A DNA stretch of 64,000 nucleotides from Crotalaria pallida (taxonomy: Eukaryota > Streptophyta > Magnoliopsida > Fabales > Fabaceae): NCBI GenBank assembly GCA_037953625.1, contig CM075649.1, forward strand, positions 91,579,290-91,643,289. The letters are read 5' to 3'. The position numbers and the translations under genes are program-made. The notes under the pieces are model-generated. The model ran no database searches, was not told the origin of the DNA, and saw nothing but the letters and a program-made list of their open reading frames with translations. Shown piece after piece: positions 1-11,200 of this stretch. Position 1 is the first letter of the stretch. Each line of letters begins with the position of its first letter.

Positions 1-813
1 GGACAAACTCGGATGACTCAGTGAGTGCAGTAATCTTATAAGTTTTCCTCTGAATAAAGGTACTGTATATAAGTGCATACGGTAGGGAACTCGGATCTAC
101 CCACCTTAGTCGAGGTGGATGTCCTCGGCCCCGATGTAAAAGAGAGTGCTGAGTGAAGCTATGTGGAAACATTTCACAGCAGTCTGTTCTTTATCGGGTA
201 TCCCTTGTACACTGTGCATATGAGCCGATCTTATCTAGAAGACGTTGGCTGTGCATAGCGCCATGCAACATTTAGGTGGCTAGTGCTAAATGAGAAGCTA
301 GTACGTACGTATATAAAACTGTGGCACTTGAGTTTGAGCAAGTTTGTACTTTTCATTAATTATAGTCATGAGTACATTGCTTTTTGGAAGAGTGAATATC
401 TCACAATGGGAATGTAAAAACATGAACAAGATTTATAGGAAGCAAAGATTAAAATGAGCTTGAATTTGAATTTTCCAGATGAGGATGCTGATGACTGCCA
501 ATGATGTCTGAGGTAAACCTATTTGAAACAGGTTCTCAGTGTTGTGAAGTCTTGGGAATCCTTGAGCTCGGTAATTTCCCAGAGTATGTTTCCAGAACGC
601 CTCTATTGGGGCTTACCGATTTTGGGCTCATTTCCCGCTTTTTCGGCCGTTAAGACCGATGTCTACTCCTCGGGGCGCGAGGTGATCAGACTCGGACAAC
701 CCGGGTTGCGCTTCTTTCTTGTCTTGGTCGGCTGGCTCTTCCATTTCTATCTTCCTCTGACTAGGAGCAGCTTCTCGGATTTCTTTTGTCTTGTGGTGGT
801 CATCCGAGGTGAA
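1..813 (-). other. Tat element region downstream of protease, no intact gene
   Basis: Minus-strand sequence after the protease stop keeps a short charged reading frame to about 625, then turns AT-rich and non-coding. The expected RT start is not recognisable. I see no LTR end. A deletion of pol or a long 3' untranslated stretch would both explain this. The plus-strand open frame here carries no recognisable motif and is most likely a shadow. Confidence 0.5.
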
Positions 814-1680
814 CTAATAGAAGAGGCTGCCGAGATTGTTAGTAATGTTGCAAAGTGGGAGCTTTTTCAGCTTGAGGCACCAGAGCTTGGGGATTTGAAA
901 AGCTCGGCTAGAGAAATGGGCAAGAAGTTTACTTCGGCCCTCAATTCGGAGCTGTACCGAACGGAGGGCAGGGTTATGAACAGTTAGAGAAATGAGAAAA
1001 TTCTCCCCCTGTGGGGGGTTAGAGAGGATTGAAAAAGAAAGGAGATTTCCTTTAACTGCATCTTGGATTTTTTGGAGAAGTTTGGCATTTATGGTGATGT
1101 CTTCGCTTGGGGCAGAGGTGAAGGGGGGAATTACCACCCACTTTTCATGAGAAGAGGACCTATAAATATCTCGTTCAAACTGAACCTCGGCCAATAATAC
1201 TCTTCCCTTGGATAATTTCGGATCAGTGAACTCTTTCTGCTTCTTTTTTACCTCCCGTAGGCTCGCATTGTAGCAGAGCCGGGCTTTCACCTGGTCAGCC
1301 TTGACCGTAACAACCTTGTCATCTGATCCGACGAATTTCATTGCCAGGTGTACTATTGAAACCACTGCCCCAAAAGCTTGTAGGCAGGTTTGTCCCAGTA
1401 TTACATTATACGGGGAGTCAGAGTCAACCACTAAAAATTTTATGATCTCCGTTCGGGCCGAAGGCTGGTTGCCTAGGGTCACCGGGAGATGAATGGCTCC
1501 CAGGGGGCGGATTGCCTCACCTGTGAAGCTGATGAGATTGCCTTCGAACTGAACGAGGTCGGCGGACCTGAGCTTCAGCGCTTGAAAAGTATGAAGAAAA
1601 ATGATATCGGCCGAGCTTCCTTGGTCGATGAAAACTCGGGCGACTTCAAAATTGCCGATTAACGCCGTATCACCATTGGA
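814..1680 (-). pseudogene. Retropepsin-like protease region of the Tat element, frameshifted from gag
   Basis: From about 1680 to 814 the minus strand reads as a gypsy aspartic protease segment: a D-x-G-S-S-A-D active-site motif near 1630-1610 (Gln between D and G where T, S or N is usual), then a flap-like region, then VVDSDSPYNVILGQ with its hydrophobic-G motif near 1425-1385, and FGAVVS. It is in another frame than the upstream gag. The two frames meet near 1675-1690, where one missing base after GTGAT would explain the break. It ends at a stop at 814. In the family this enzyme cuts the Gag-Pol polyprotein inside the virus-like particle. The shift makes this copy probably inactive. Confidence 0.75.
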
Positions 1681-3608
1681 TCATTGTGATCCGGGATGAC
1701 GTCTTCCATGTCTTGGTCAGAGAAAATGATAGGGATGTTCCTAGATGGTTTTTTGCCAACGGGTTTGTGATCGACAGCGAGAACTTGGTTGATGTACCTT
1801 TTCCTTTCCGCCCTCCTTTCTCCGCCACCGGCGAAACCCCCCGAGATAGTTTCAACTCGGAAGTTTTCCGGTGACTTGTCTAGATCTTGTACCACAACCA
1901 TGTTTACCCGCTGTGGTTCTTCTTCCTTCTTCTCAGGGGACGGGTCGGCTTTGGCTTTTCCCTTATCGTTGTCTGGGCTGCGAGACCTTCTTCGGCCCCG
2001 TCTTTCCACCGCTTCGCGCACATACTGCTGCAGTTTGCCCCTTCTCACCATATCCTCAATGACATCCCGAAGCCAAGTGCATTGATCGGTATGGTGGCCG
2101 TACCCGTCATGGAAGTTGCAATATTTGGATTTATCCCTGACATAGTTTTGATTTCTGAGGAATGGGGGCCGAGGTACACTCCTGAGTTCAGTCTGCATGG
2201 TCTCTCTCAAGACTTGAGACCTCGGGACCGTCAGGGGAGTGTAAGAATCGTACTTAGTGATGTACGGACGTCTGCGGTCTTCTTGCCGGCCGACTTGAGA
2301 GCGACCTCGGTCACCCTGGTCCGCTCTTCCTCCTCTGTCATCCCTGTTGCCGCGAGGTCGACCTCGGGGCAGGGCATTCTGCGAGGCGGCTTGAGAGTTT
2401 TCCATCCTACTTGACTGTCCTTTGTTGAATTCTTCAAGATTGATGTATTTGTTTGATCTCTGTCTCAGCTCGGCCATGTCCCTTGGTGGCTTTCCAATAA
2501 GTGAATCTTTGAACCCTCCTTCGGCCAATCCTTGGGTTAAAAGGAGGACCGCCACCTCGGGAGATAGGTTGGGGACTGAGCTGGATTCGCTGTGAAACCT
2601 GTGCAAGTACGCGCGTAAGGATTCTTCCGGTTTCTGGGTCACTGTCGCTAGCGTGTGGTCCGACCTGGGTTGTACGCAGCTAGCAGTGTATATGTTAAGG
2701 AAGACTCGCTTCATTTCTGCCCAGTTGTTGACAGAATTCTTGGGAAGTGTTGAGTACCATCGGAGGACTGGGGCCTGGAGGGTCATAGAGAAAGCTCGGC
2801 ACTTGAGCCGATCTCCTCCACCATGAAAGTTCACAGCTCCCTCATAAGAAAGAACATGCTCCTGAGGGTCTGTGAGGTCGTTGTATCTGGGAATATTGTT
2901 GGGCCCGAGGTACCCAGGTGGTGGTTCATAAGCCATGACGGCTGGTGTAAACGGATGCCCAGGGTGGGAGTCATCCAAATCAGGCTGTTGCTGGTCAGGG
3001 GGTGGTGTAAGTTGTGTTACGGTTGTGTGTGGCGTTGCAAAGGTTTGTGGAGTTAACGGAGGTTGCGGTGGAAGAGGTGGTGGAGGGGGTGGTGGGGGGA
3101 ACTCATTTGGGGCCGGAGCTTGAACAACAGCTCGTTCAGCCAAACGTTGCATAGCAACTTGTTGGAGATCTGCAATAGCTTTACCTTGCTGTTCTACGAT
3201 TCTCATATGCTGTCTCATCAAGGATAAGAGTTCAACATCTCGAGAAAGCGTAGACTGTCGAGAATGGGAACGGTGTGTCGTGCTGACAAAATGAGCACGT
3301 TCGCCATGGTGGCGGTGCTGTTCAGTGTTGGTTTCTCCGAGCATAGAGCGTAACTGTACGCGCCGACCTCCGCCGTGAAACTGGGTTGGATTTGTAGTGT
3401 CTCCGGTGTGGATGGTGTAAGGTCCACTGTGGGTATGGGTGAATTCTGGTGGTGGAGGTGGCGGGGGAAGAGGTGGAGGTGGTGGAGGGGGTGGCGGTGA
3501 GGACCTTGCTGCCCTGTTGGCTTCGAGATGCCTGCGCAGGTCCTCGGTTGACGGCACCCTCCTTGGACGCCCCCTCCTTCTCCTCTGGACTGGTTGCTCT
3601 TCAGACAT
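1659..3608 (-). CDS. gag: Gag polyprotein of Tat-type gypsy element
   Basis: The ORF runs about 650 codons from the ATG at 3608. A same-frame extension to 3662 lacks an ATG and overlaps the primer site, so I chose 3608. Order: a basic stretch (RRRRGRPRR) and two proline runs in the first 200 residues; a retrotransposon Gag capsid domain near the middle, with the WYSTLP and YLHRF words typical of Tat elements; then a basic RG/RD-rich region, a zinc-knuckle-like CNFHDGYGHHTDQC segment and a lysine/glutamate-rich tail. Gag assembles the cytoplasmic particle that packages element RNA. The ORF closes just after HNDPMV, where the protease should continue in frame; a one-base loss is the likely reason. 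Confidence 0.85.
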   Translation of the reverse strand: MSEEQPVQRRRRGRPRRVPSTEDLRRHLEANRAARSSPPPPPPPPPLPPPPPPPEFTHTHSGPYTIHTGDTTNPTQFHGGGRRVQLRSMLGETNTEQHRHHGERAHFVSTTHRSHSRQSTLSRDVELLSLMRQHMRIVEQQGKAIADLQQVAMQRLAERAVVQAPAPNEFPPPPPPPPLPPQPPLTPQTFATPHTTVTQLTPPPDQQQPDLDDSHPGHPFTPAVMAYEPPPGYLGPNNIPRYNDLTDPQEHVLSYEGAVNFHGGGDRLKCRAFSMTLQAPVLRWYSTLPKNSVNNWAEMKRVFLNIYTASCVQPRSDHTLATVTQKPEESLRAYLHRFHSESSSVPNLSPEVAVLLLTQGLAEGGFKDSLIGKPPRDMAELRQRSNKYINLEEFNKGQSSRMENSQAASQNALPRGRPRGNRDDRGGRADQGDRGRSQVGRQEDRRRPYITKYDSYTPLTVPRSQVLRETMQTELRSVPRPPFLRNQNYVRDKSKYCNFHDGYGHHTDQCTWLRDVIEDMVRRGKLQQYVREAVERRGRRRSRSPDNDKGKAKADPSPEKKEEEPQRVNMVVVQDLDKSPENFRVETISGGFAGGGERRAERKRYINQVLAVDHKPVGKKPSRNIPIIFSDQDMEDVIPDHNDPMVIRR

Positions 3609-3643
3609 GGTAGAGTCTTCTGGGTGGGGATGAAGTTTATCTA

Positions 3644-3661
3644 TCCCCACAGACGGCGCCA
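3644..3661 (-). other. Primer binding site, tRNA-Asp type
   Basis: Minus-strand TGGCGCCGTCTGTGGGG lies one base from the LTR end. Its first nine bases match the 3' end complement of plant tRNA-Asp, the usual primer of Tat/Athila-type elements; the rest diverges. Confidence 0.75.
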
Positions 3662-3662
3662 A

Positions 3663-4211
3663 TGTGAAGTCCTAGACGGTGAGGTCCTCTGGGGGTAGGA
3701 GAAGACCTTCAAAGGAGCCTCTGTCTAGGGTTGATCTGTGATGTTTGGTGGGAATCCTCCAGTGGCTAAGGAAGAGAGCCAGGAAGTAACCCTAATCACT
3801 GGTGTGTGAGAGTGACAATTAGGATTAGAGGACGTACCTGAGCCCCATGTAGTACGGAGCTACTTATAGGGGGGAGCTGGTTGCCCTAATGGGCTTGCTT
3901 TAGGCCCAAGTAGGGCCAGCCTGTACTGAGCTATGAGTGGATGAGCTGTCCTTACGGATAAGGTGATGAGCTGTCCTTGTGGATAAGATGGTGAGTTGTC
4001 CTTATGGATAAGATGGGAAAACGTCATCATGTCCTTGGTGTCGGACTTGGGAAGGTGTCGGACTTGAGTTGGAGCACGAGGTCGGCCTGTATCTGGCGTC
4101 TGTTCGGCCGTTGAGCTTTTGAGCTCGGCCAAGCATTCAAAAGGCTTCCTGAAGGGTCCTTAGATCTTGGGCAATGGTCCTGAGGACCTCGGCTAGGCCG
4201 AGTCCGCCACA
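3663..4211 (-). repeat. 5' LTR of Tat element (549 bp)
   Basis: On the minus strand it starts TGTGGCGGACTCGG and ends GGACTTCACA, next to the primer site. The outer edge is fixed by comparison with the unoccupied copy at about 14958, where the sequence after ACGATTTACAAC continues identically. Contains three short GGATAA-type repeats near 3950-4015. The second LTR lies outside the window, so the target duplication cannot be checked; the outer boundary is uncertain by a base or two. Confidence 0.75.
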
Positions 4212-5868
4212 CGATTTACAACATATCCATCAACATTCTCAAAATCATTTTAACAACATTTCTCATATACTCATGCAAGCAAAATATAATATAATCACAA
4301 TATATCAAATAATAAAATAGAGTCATTGTCTCAACGAAGGACGACTAAACACATCCTACACTCAATCGTCGTCTCGTATATTGACTTGTAACCCGGATTC
4401 CGACTTTTGAGATGGTCGAAATCGTTCTAACGATTACCATGGTGCCATTGTGTCTAAAGGTTGCTACTCTCTCACCTTGATGCGAAGAACTAACGTGGGC
4501 TTGATTTTCGGTCTCGCTACTCGTTCCCAATTGCAAACCTTTTAAACCAATCATTTTCACAAAATAACCTTTATAAATATCCACACTAACTTAAAAGTAA
4601 TTAATCAAATATAACCTTTGAAAATATTAATTTCTCAAAGCCTTTGAAATTTTGGAAATCATGTAAATACTTAGAAAATAAATCATTTCTAAAACAAAAA
4701 ACTAACAAAACTTTAAAATTAAATATCAAATCAATATTTCTTTTTTCAAAAACATCCTTCAATTATTTTATACAAGCACAAACAACATTTCATTCAAATA
4801 CATATACAACCTTACTTATAATTATTCTAAAATTACTTTTAAAAATTCACTTTTAATTCTAAACACTTATACTTCAAGATTAACATGAAATCTATATATC
4901 TAATCTTTCAAGAACAAGTCATAACATAGATACTACACATTTCTCATTCTTGGACAGCATGCATACATAAACTTAAAAATTCATTTTCTCTTAAACAGAA
5001 CATCGAAAATTTATGCCGCTTCTTCCTAAATTCTTATTACAACTTCTACTATAATAAAATGACTAAAATTGAACTAAATAAAATAATTGCATCTGCTGTA
5101 CAGCCACTGAAAAAGTTGCATTAATTCAAGAAGTTCAAGTAAAACAATCCAAAACAATTATACACAATTCCTACTTATGCCAAAGACTTTAAAACACTAT
5201 TATTTCTAATAAAACATTACTTTTTCATACATTCTAAATTTTGGACAGCAACTTAATATTTTTATTTAAATTACTTTAATCAATCAAAAATACTCATTTC
5301 TATTTGTTTCTACATTATATTTGCACATACAAACAAAGTATCACTAACACCCTTAAAAATAATCATTTGGGATCTTAACTAATTAATTTTCCAGAATAAA
5401 AATTAAATTTCCAGAATTAAAACTAAATTTTCAGAAATAAACCTTTTCCATAAAACATGTAATTCATTCCATAGACAAACTAAAACAATTATCAAATCAA
5501 TTAGAAAAATTCAATTAACTTAATTTCTTCCTCTAAAATTTCGACCAGTACTAGAAAATTAGGTAAAGCATTTTAATTTCTTAAAACATCTATATAATAT
5601 AATTACATTACTTTATATACTAAAAATAAGAGTTTTAAATTATTAAACAAATATAAAATAGATCTCTTTAAGGAAGAACTCATTTTTTTTTCCAGCAAAT
5701 AATATTTTCAAACACATCAATCACATACTCATACAATCATTTAACAATAGATGCTCTTATAAACTTATAAAAACTACCATTTGTTTCTATTCCTTCTAAA
5801 CAATAAACCATAAATTAATTACACATCAAATAACAAACAAATTACAAAAATTATACTAAAAAGGACCA

Positions 5869-5884
5869 TAGGCCTCACGGCCTA
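5869..5884 (-). other. Short perfect hairpin in element B LTR
   Basis: A 6-bp stem TAGGCC/GGCCTA closes a four-base loop that reads GTGA on the element's sense strand, a GNRA-type loop. Element F has a weaker counterpart at about 21846-21860 (GGCT-GTGA-GGCC). Confidence 0.4.
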
Positions 5885-6201
5885 CTTATTTTTTTTTATA
5901 TTTCCAGAAAATTGCATTTTTGTTTATTATCCTAATTCATTGTTCTTATTTAACTTAAATCTAAACAAAAGGAAATATCATACAATCTAATAATAACAAT
6001 TTCTATTAAATACAAACTCATACACATTAAGAACATTTAAAAATTTCCAGAATTTATTTTCTTTTTCAAAAATTATTTTTAGTTCCTTTACACAAATCAT
6101 TTTCATTTCATTTTACATTAAGGAAAATACTTATTTGTTTTCATTCTTTTTAGAGACTGTAACTCAAATACACATGAAATAACAACAATTACCATTCAAT
6201 A

Positions 6202-6232
<31 letters not shown>

Positions 6233-6823
6233 TTTCACACGGTCCAGAATAAAAGAAAATAAAATCAAAAATCCATTTTAATTCTTTTATTTATTTCCAT
6301 TCCCTTTTATTTTATTAAACAACAATACAATTCATATATCAAAAATACACAAATCAATCATCACTCTTTCTAATATATAACACGGCCTATATATATACAT
6401 ATACCAGAAATTAATTTTTTTTCCATTATTATTTACTTATTGATTATTATTCCTTAATACAAAGAAACAAAATAATTAAAAGACAAGAATAAAAACTTAT
6501 TTGTTCATACAAAATTTTCTATAATTCATATGATCTAAGAAATAAAATACACCCAGAAATTAAACTATTCAAACTCATCAAAACTTTTTAGCCATCTTAA
6601 GAATTAAAGAAAAGGGGAGATAAATCCCTTTAAACACCCTTTTTGTGTCCCTTTTCTCATCCTTAATTCATATGACTCAAGAACAATATCACATATTCAA
6701 TAATAACTTTAAAATGAAAAGGAAAATTTAGAACTTAGCTATAGAAGAATTTAGAAGTTTTTACTCAAGAATACAAACAAAACAACTAAAAAAAGAGATT
6801 AAATAAATAAGTGATTTTGGGTT

Positions 6824-6999
6824 ACCTCTACTCCTTAAGCTTAAGAAAACTTCAAGTGACAAAGCAATTTCTCCCTCCTTCCTAAAGCCAATTCGTCCCT
6901 CTCTCTCTATTCCTCTCTTAGAATTTTATTTTTTTTTCTCTTGTAAAACTATCAAGGATTGTGTGTGAAAAATGTGGGAACTAAGGCCATCTATTTATA
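6824..6999 (-). promoter_or_regulatory. LTR core promoter, ATG-free leader and splice donor of element B
   Basis: Minus strand: TATAAATA at 6999-6992, a CA-rich probable start about 30 bases on (near 6965), then roughly 140 bases without any ATG ending AGTAGAG|GTAACC at 6826/6825, a good splice-donor match. The same arrangement is kept in the LTRs of element F. Downstream sequence is full of ATGs and stops, so a spliced leader is a reasonable inference; no transcript evidence is available. Confidence 0.55.
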
Positions 7000-8221
7000 G
7001 GTGTTGAAGATGCATTTCCCCTCAATTTTCAGAGGTGAAATTCGGCCCCCCTTACTCACCATGAGTCAGAAAAATTAATTCATGCACATTGGAACACACT
7101 TTGCATTAATTGGAATTTTGTTGATTCCTAAAACCTTTTAATTCTTGGTTTATTCTCACAAATTTTCAGAACTATTCTTCCCTCCTCCTACTAATATTTG
7201 GACGGCACATATATATTAAAATAGGAGAGAAAATTTTTCATTGGTTCCTTGTGGAGGTGCCTTCACTATTAACCAATCATATAAAACTATCATTTCAAAT
7301 AAATCAGAAAACAATTAAGAAAATACTGAAATATGGACTGTGCAGCCAAATATTACTAAGATAAATATTTAAATATACCAATAAAAATATTTTATAGTCC
7401 ATTAAATTATTTTATGCCCCAAAATAATTTTTCTTAATTAAAACTATCAAAATTCGATTTTCTACCTACTGTACAGTATTTTTTTGTAAACATTAAAATA
7501 AAAATTTTATTTTTACATATTAAGATACTACATTTTAATACGATCGTTTTCATATAAATTTTATAATTTTTGGACTTACGGTTTGAAAGTTATGAATTTT
7601 TGAAGTTTTAATATTATTTCCTTCAAAAATACACTTCCTAAGCTTTCAAATAATTTAAAAATAAGAAAAATACGAAAATACACTTTATTTGAATGGTAGC
7701 ACAATATACAACTTCAGAAATGTATTTTCATTTTCAAAATAAAATATACTTGAGTCAAAAGGTTATTTAATGCATTAAAACCATACATTTATACTTAAAA
7801 CTCAAAAATTCGTTTAACATTGTAGCAGTGATAAAATTTCGAAAACTATAAAATAAAAATCAAAGCTTTACATTTTCATAATCTAGATTTTGATACGATC
7901 GTTTTGACATATCATTTGTAATTTTTCGACGTACGGTTAAAAAGATATGAATTTTTGAAATTCTATCTCTATAACCCAAAATTCATTTTTCAGCCAAAAC
8001 CTTAGTAAAAATATAATTAAAATATTTATTAAATATCCAGAAATAAAATCTCACACTTAAATTTATAATTATTATATATATATATATAGTATCACTGTAT
8101 ATATATATATATATATAAATAAATCAACCAAAGACAATTATTATTAAACTATTCTAAAAATAATTGTAACTTAAATCAAATAAAATATTAAAATAATTTG
8201 GGAAAAATTGCGGGTCTCACA

Positions 8222-8233
8222 ATCCTCCCCAAC
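8222..8233 (-). other. Polypurine tract of element B
   Basis: Minus-strand AAGTTGGGGAGGAT directly precedes the 3' LTR start TGTGAGACC. It primes plus-strand DNA synthesis. The pol stop codon (8234-8236) touches it. Confidence 0.8.
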
Positions 8234-11200
8234 TTAGAGATTTCTCGTCCCCGAGAAATACGCACCTGATTCAAACAAGTGAGGGTATGATTCCCTCATG
8301 CTACTCTCGCGTTCCCAGGTAGCATCTTCCCCATAATCTTGACTCCAAATTACCTTGACCAACGGAATCTCTTTTCCTCTCAACGTCTTAATACTACGAC
8401 TATCGATCCGCAGGGGTAATGTTTCATACGTAAGATTATCCTTGATTTGTATCGAGTCAGGCTCAACAATGTGGGTTGGGTCATTAATATACTTTCTTAG
8501 CTGAGATACGTGAAAAACATTGTGTAGGTTTGAAAACATAGGGGGTAAGGCTATCTGGTAAGCTACCGGTCCTACACGCTTTTGGATTTGATAAGGTCCT
8601 ATAAATCTAGAGGTTAATTTTCTGGTCTTGAGCACTCTGCCAATGCCGGTAGTAGGTACTACCCGCATGAATACATGATCACCTTCCTTAAACTCCAACG
8701 GAGTTCTCCTCTTGTCATGATAACTCTTCTGCCTACTTTGCGCGGTTCTCATCTTTTCTTGAATTACTTTGATTTTGTCTGTCGTTTGTTGCACCACCTC
8801 CGGTCCTAACTGTAATTGCTCTCCGGTCTCGAACCAGCACAACGGAGTTCTACACTTCCTTCCATACAGTGCTTCATAAGGTGCCATTCCTGTGCTTGAA
8901 TGGAAACTATTGTTGTAGGTGAATTCAATCAATGGTAAGAAAGAATCCCAGCTTCCAGCTTCTTCTAGTACACAGGCTCTTAGTAGATCCTCCAGAGTCT
9001 GTATTGTCCGTTCTGACTGACCATCCGTTTGGGGATGATATGCAGAACCCATACTTAGGCTTGTCCCCATTGCAGTTTGTAAACTCTCCCAAAACTTTGA
9101 AGTAAAACGCGGATCTCTATCTGACACTATATTCGAAGGTACTCCATGTAGTCTCACTACTTCCTTGATGTACAACTCCGCCAGCTTCTCCAAAGGATAC
9201 CTCATGTTGATCGGGATAAAACGTGCTGTCTTGGTAAGACGATCCACTACTACCCAAATAGCATCACACCCTCTTTGAGTTCTTGGAAAACCAGACACAA
9301 AGTCCATGGATATACTATCCCACTTCCAGACAGGTACAGGTAACGGTTGCAATTCTCCTCCAGGCTTTTTGTGTTCTATCTTGGCTTTCTGACATGTTAG
9401 GCATCTTGATACATATTCCGCCACTTCTCGTTTCATTCCTGACCACCAGAAGATCTTCTTTAAATCTTGGTACATTTTTGTCGCTCCGGGATGAAAACTC
9501 ATTTTGCTCTTATGTGCTTCTTCCAAAATCATTTCTTTAACTTCTCGGTTGTTCGGCACACAAACTCTTTCCTTGAATCGTAGAATTCCGTCTGTTCCTA
9601 ACTGAAATTCCACTTCCCTTCCTTTATCTGACAGTTCCTTCTTTTCTTGTAACTCCGGATCTGCTGCTTGTAATGCCTTCACTCGTTCCATGAATTCATT
9701 GTTCACCTTCAAAGTTCCCAATACCATACTCCTTGGGTTAAACTCTACTGCCATATTCAGATCTCTAAACTTCTCAATTAGTTCCAATTCCTTTATCATT
9801 AGAGCAGACACATGCAGAGATTTTCTACTTAGCGCATCAGCTACAACGTTTGCCTTTCCCGGATGATACTGCACTTCAATATCATAGTCCTTCAGGAATT
9901 CTATCCACCTTCTTTGTCTCATATTCAGTTCTTTCTGCTCGAATAGATACTTCAAGCTTTTGTGGTCGCTGAATACCTCGATCCTTACACCGTACAAATG
10001 ATGCCTCCAAATCTTCAATGCAAATACTACGGCTGCCAGCTCCAGGTCGTGAGTAGGATAATTCTGTTCGTGAATCTTCAGTTGTCTTGAAGCATACGCC
10101 ACCACTTGACCATCTTGCATTAGCACACATCCTAATCCTTGCTTCGACGCATCACAGTACACACAGAAGGTCTTCGTCGGATCGGGTAAAACCAATACCG
10201 GTGCAGATGTTAACCTCCTCTTTAGCTCTTGAAAGCACTCCTCGCACTTCTCCGTCCAAACAAACGCTTGTCCTTTTCTAGTTAACTTGGTCAATGGTAG
10301 TGACAATCGAGAGAATCCTTCGATGAACCTACGGTAATAACCAGCAAGTCCAAGAAAACTCCGGATTTCCGTCACCGTTGTTGGTGCTTTCCACTCCAAC
10401 ACTGCTTCCACTTTTGCGGGGTCTACCGCAATTCCATTCTTGGTTATCACATGCCCTAAGAAATTCACTGACTCCAGCCAAAAGTCACACTTTGACAACT
10501 TGGCGAATAGCTTCTTTTCCTTCAGTACGCCTAACACCTTTGTTAAATGCTCTGTGTGCTCCTCTTTATTCCGTGAATAGATTAAAATATCGTCGATAAA
10601 CACAACGACAAAAGAATCTAAAAACGGGTGAAAGATTCTATTCATGTAATCCATGAATATTGCGGGCGCATTAGTCACTCCAAAAGGCATGACCAGATAC
10701 TCATAGTGCCCATATCTCGTTCTGAAGGCTGTCTTGGGGATAGCCTCTTCTTTCACTCTGATCTGATGATAGCCTGATCTCAAGTCGATCTTTGAAAATA
10801 CTGTAGCTCCTCTTAATTGATCCATTAAATCGTCAATTCTTGGTAAAGGGTATCTATTCTTGATAGTAACTTTGTTCAATTGACGGTAGTCGGTGCATAA
10901 TCTCATACTTCCATCCTTCTTTTTGACGAACAAAACAGGTGCTCCCCACGGTGAAACACTTGGTCGAATGAATTGCTTTTCCAGTAACTCTTCCAATTGC
11001 TTCTTTAACTCCACCAACTCCATCGGTGCCATGCGATATGGTGCTTTTGAAATCGGTGTCGTTCCAGGGATCAAGTCAATTCCGAACTCCACTTCACGTA
11101 TAGGCGGTAATCCAGGGATTTCCTCACGAAATACTTCAGGAAAATCTTTGACAACAGGTAACTCCTCCATCTTTTTCTCCTCCTTGACGTCCAAAGAAGC

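Larger units (their letters stand above)
1..4211 (-). mobile_element. Tat-lineage Ty3/gypsy element, partial (element C)
   Basis: Reading on the minus strand from 4211 down: an LTR, a primer binding site, a gag ORF and a protease region, then non-coding sequence to the window edge. The tRNA-Asp-like primer site and the wording of the protease region (NVILGQ type) fit the Tat branch. The LTR edge at 4211 abuts sequence found uninterrupted at about 14958, so the element jumped into the 3' LTR of element B. No RT, RNase H or integrase is visible in the window. It may be non-autonomous, or its pol may lie beyond position 1. The GC-rich composition (many CTCGG words) differs sharply from the AT-rich DNA it sits in. 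Confidence 0.85.
4212..8221 (-). repeat. 3' LTR of element B (inner part)
   Basis: It is the 4 kb of LTR left of the Tat insertion, ending on the minus strand start TGTGAGACCCGC at 8221. 4212-5775 and 6015-6187 align almost base for base with 14958-16690; the other LTR lacks about 240 bp (5775-6015). 6907-8221 aligns with 45928-47239. Very AT-rich, with (AT)n tracts at about 6205-6232 and 8072-8117. Small frames such as 4345-4584 recur in both LTRs only because LTRs are duplicates and show no family match. Confidence 0.85.

Noticed and set aside
523..987. 154-codon plus-strand frame in the Tat element
   Set aside because: Lies opposite the Tat protease tail, lacks known motifs, and starts without an ATG context; taken as a shadow.
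1789..2414. Several plus-strand frames opposite Tat gag
   Set aside because: All are reverse-complement shadows of the well-supported gag ORF.
4345..4584. 79-codon minus-strand frame repeated at 15096-15335
   Set aside because: Repetition comes from the two LTRs of one element; no recognisable domain, and the F counterpart is not open.
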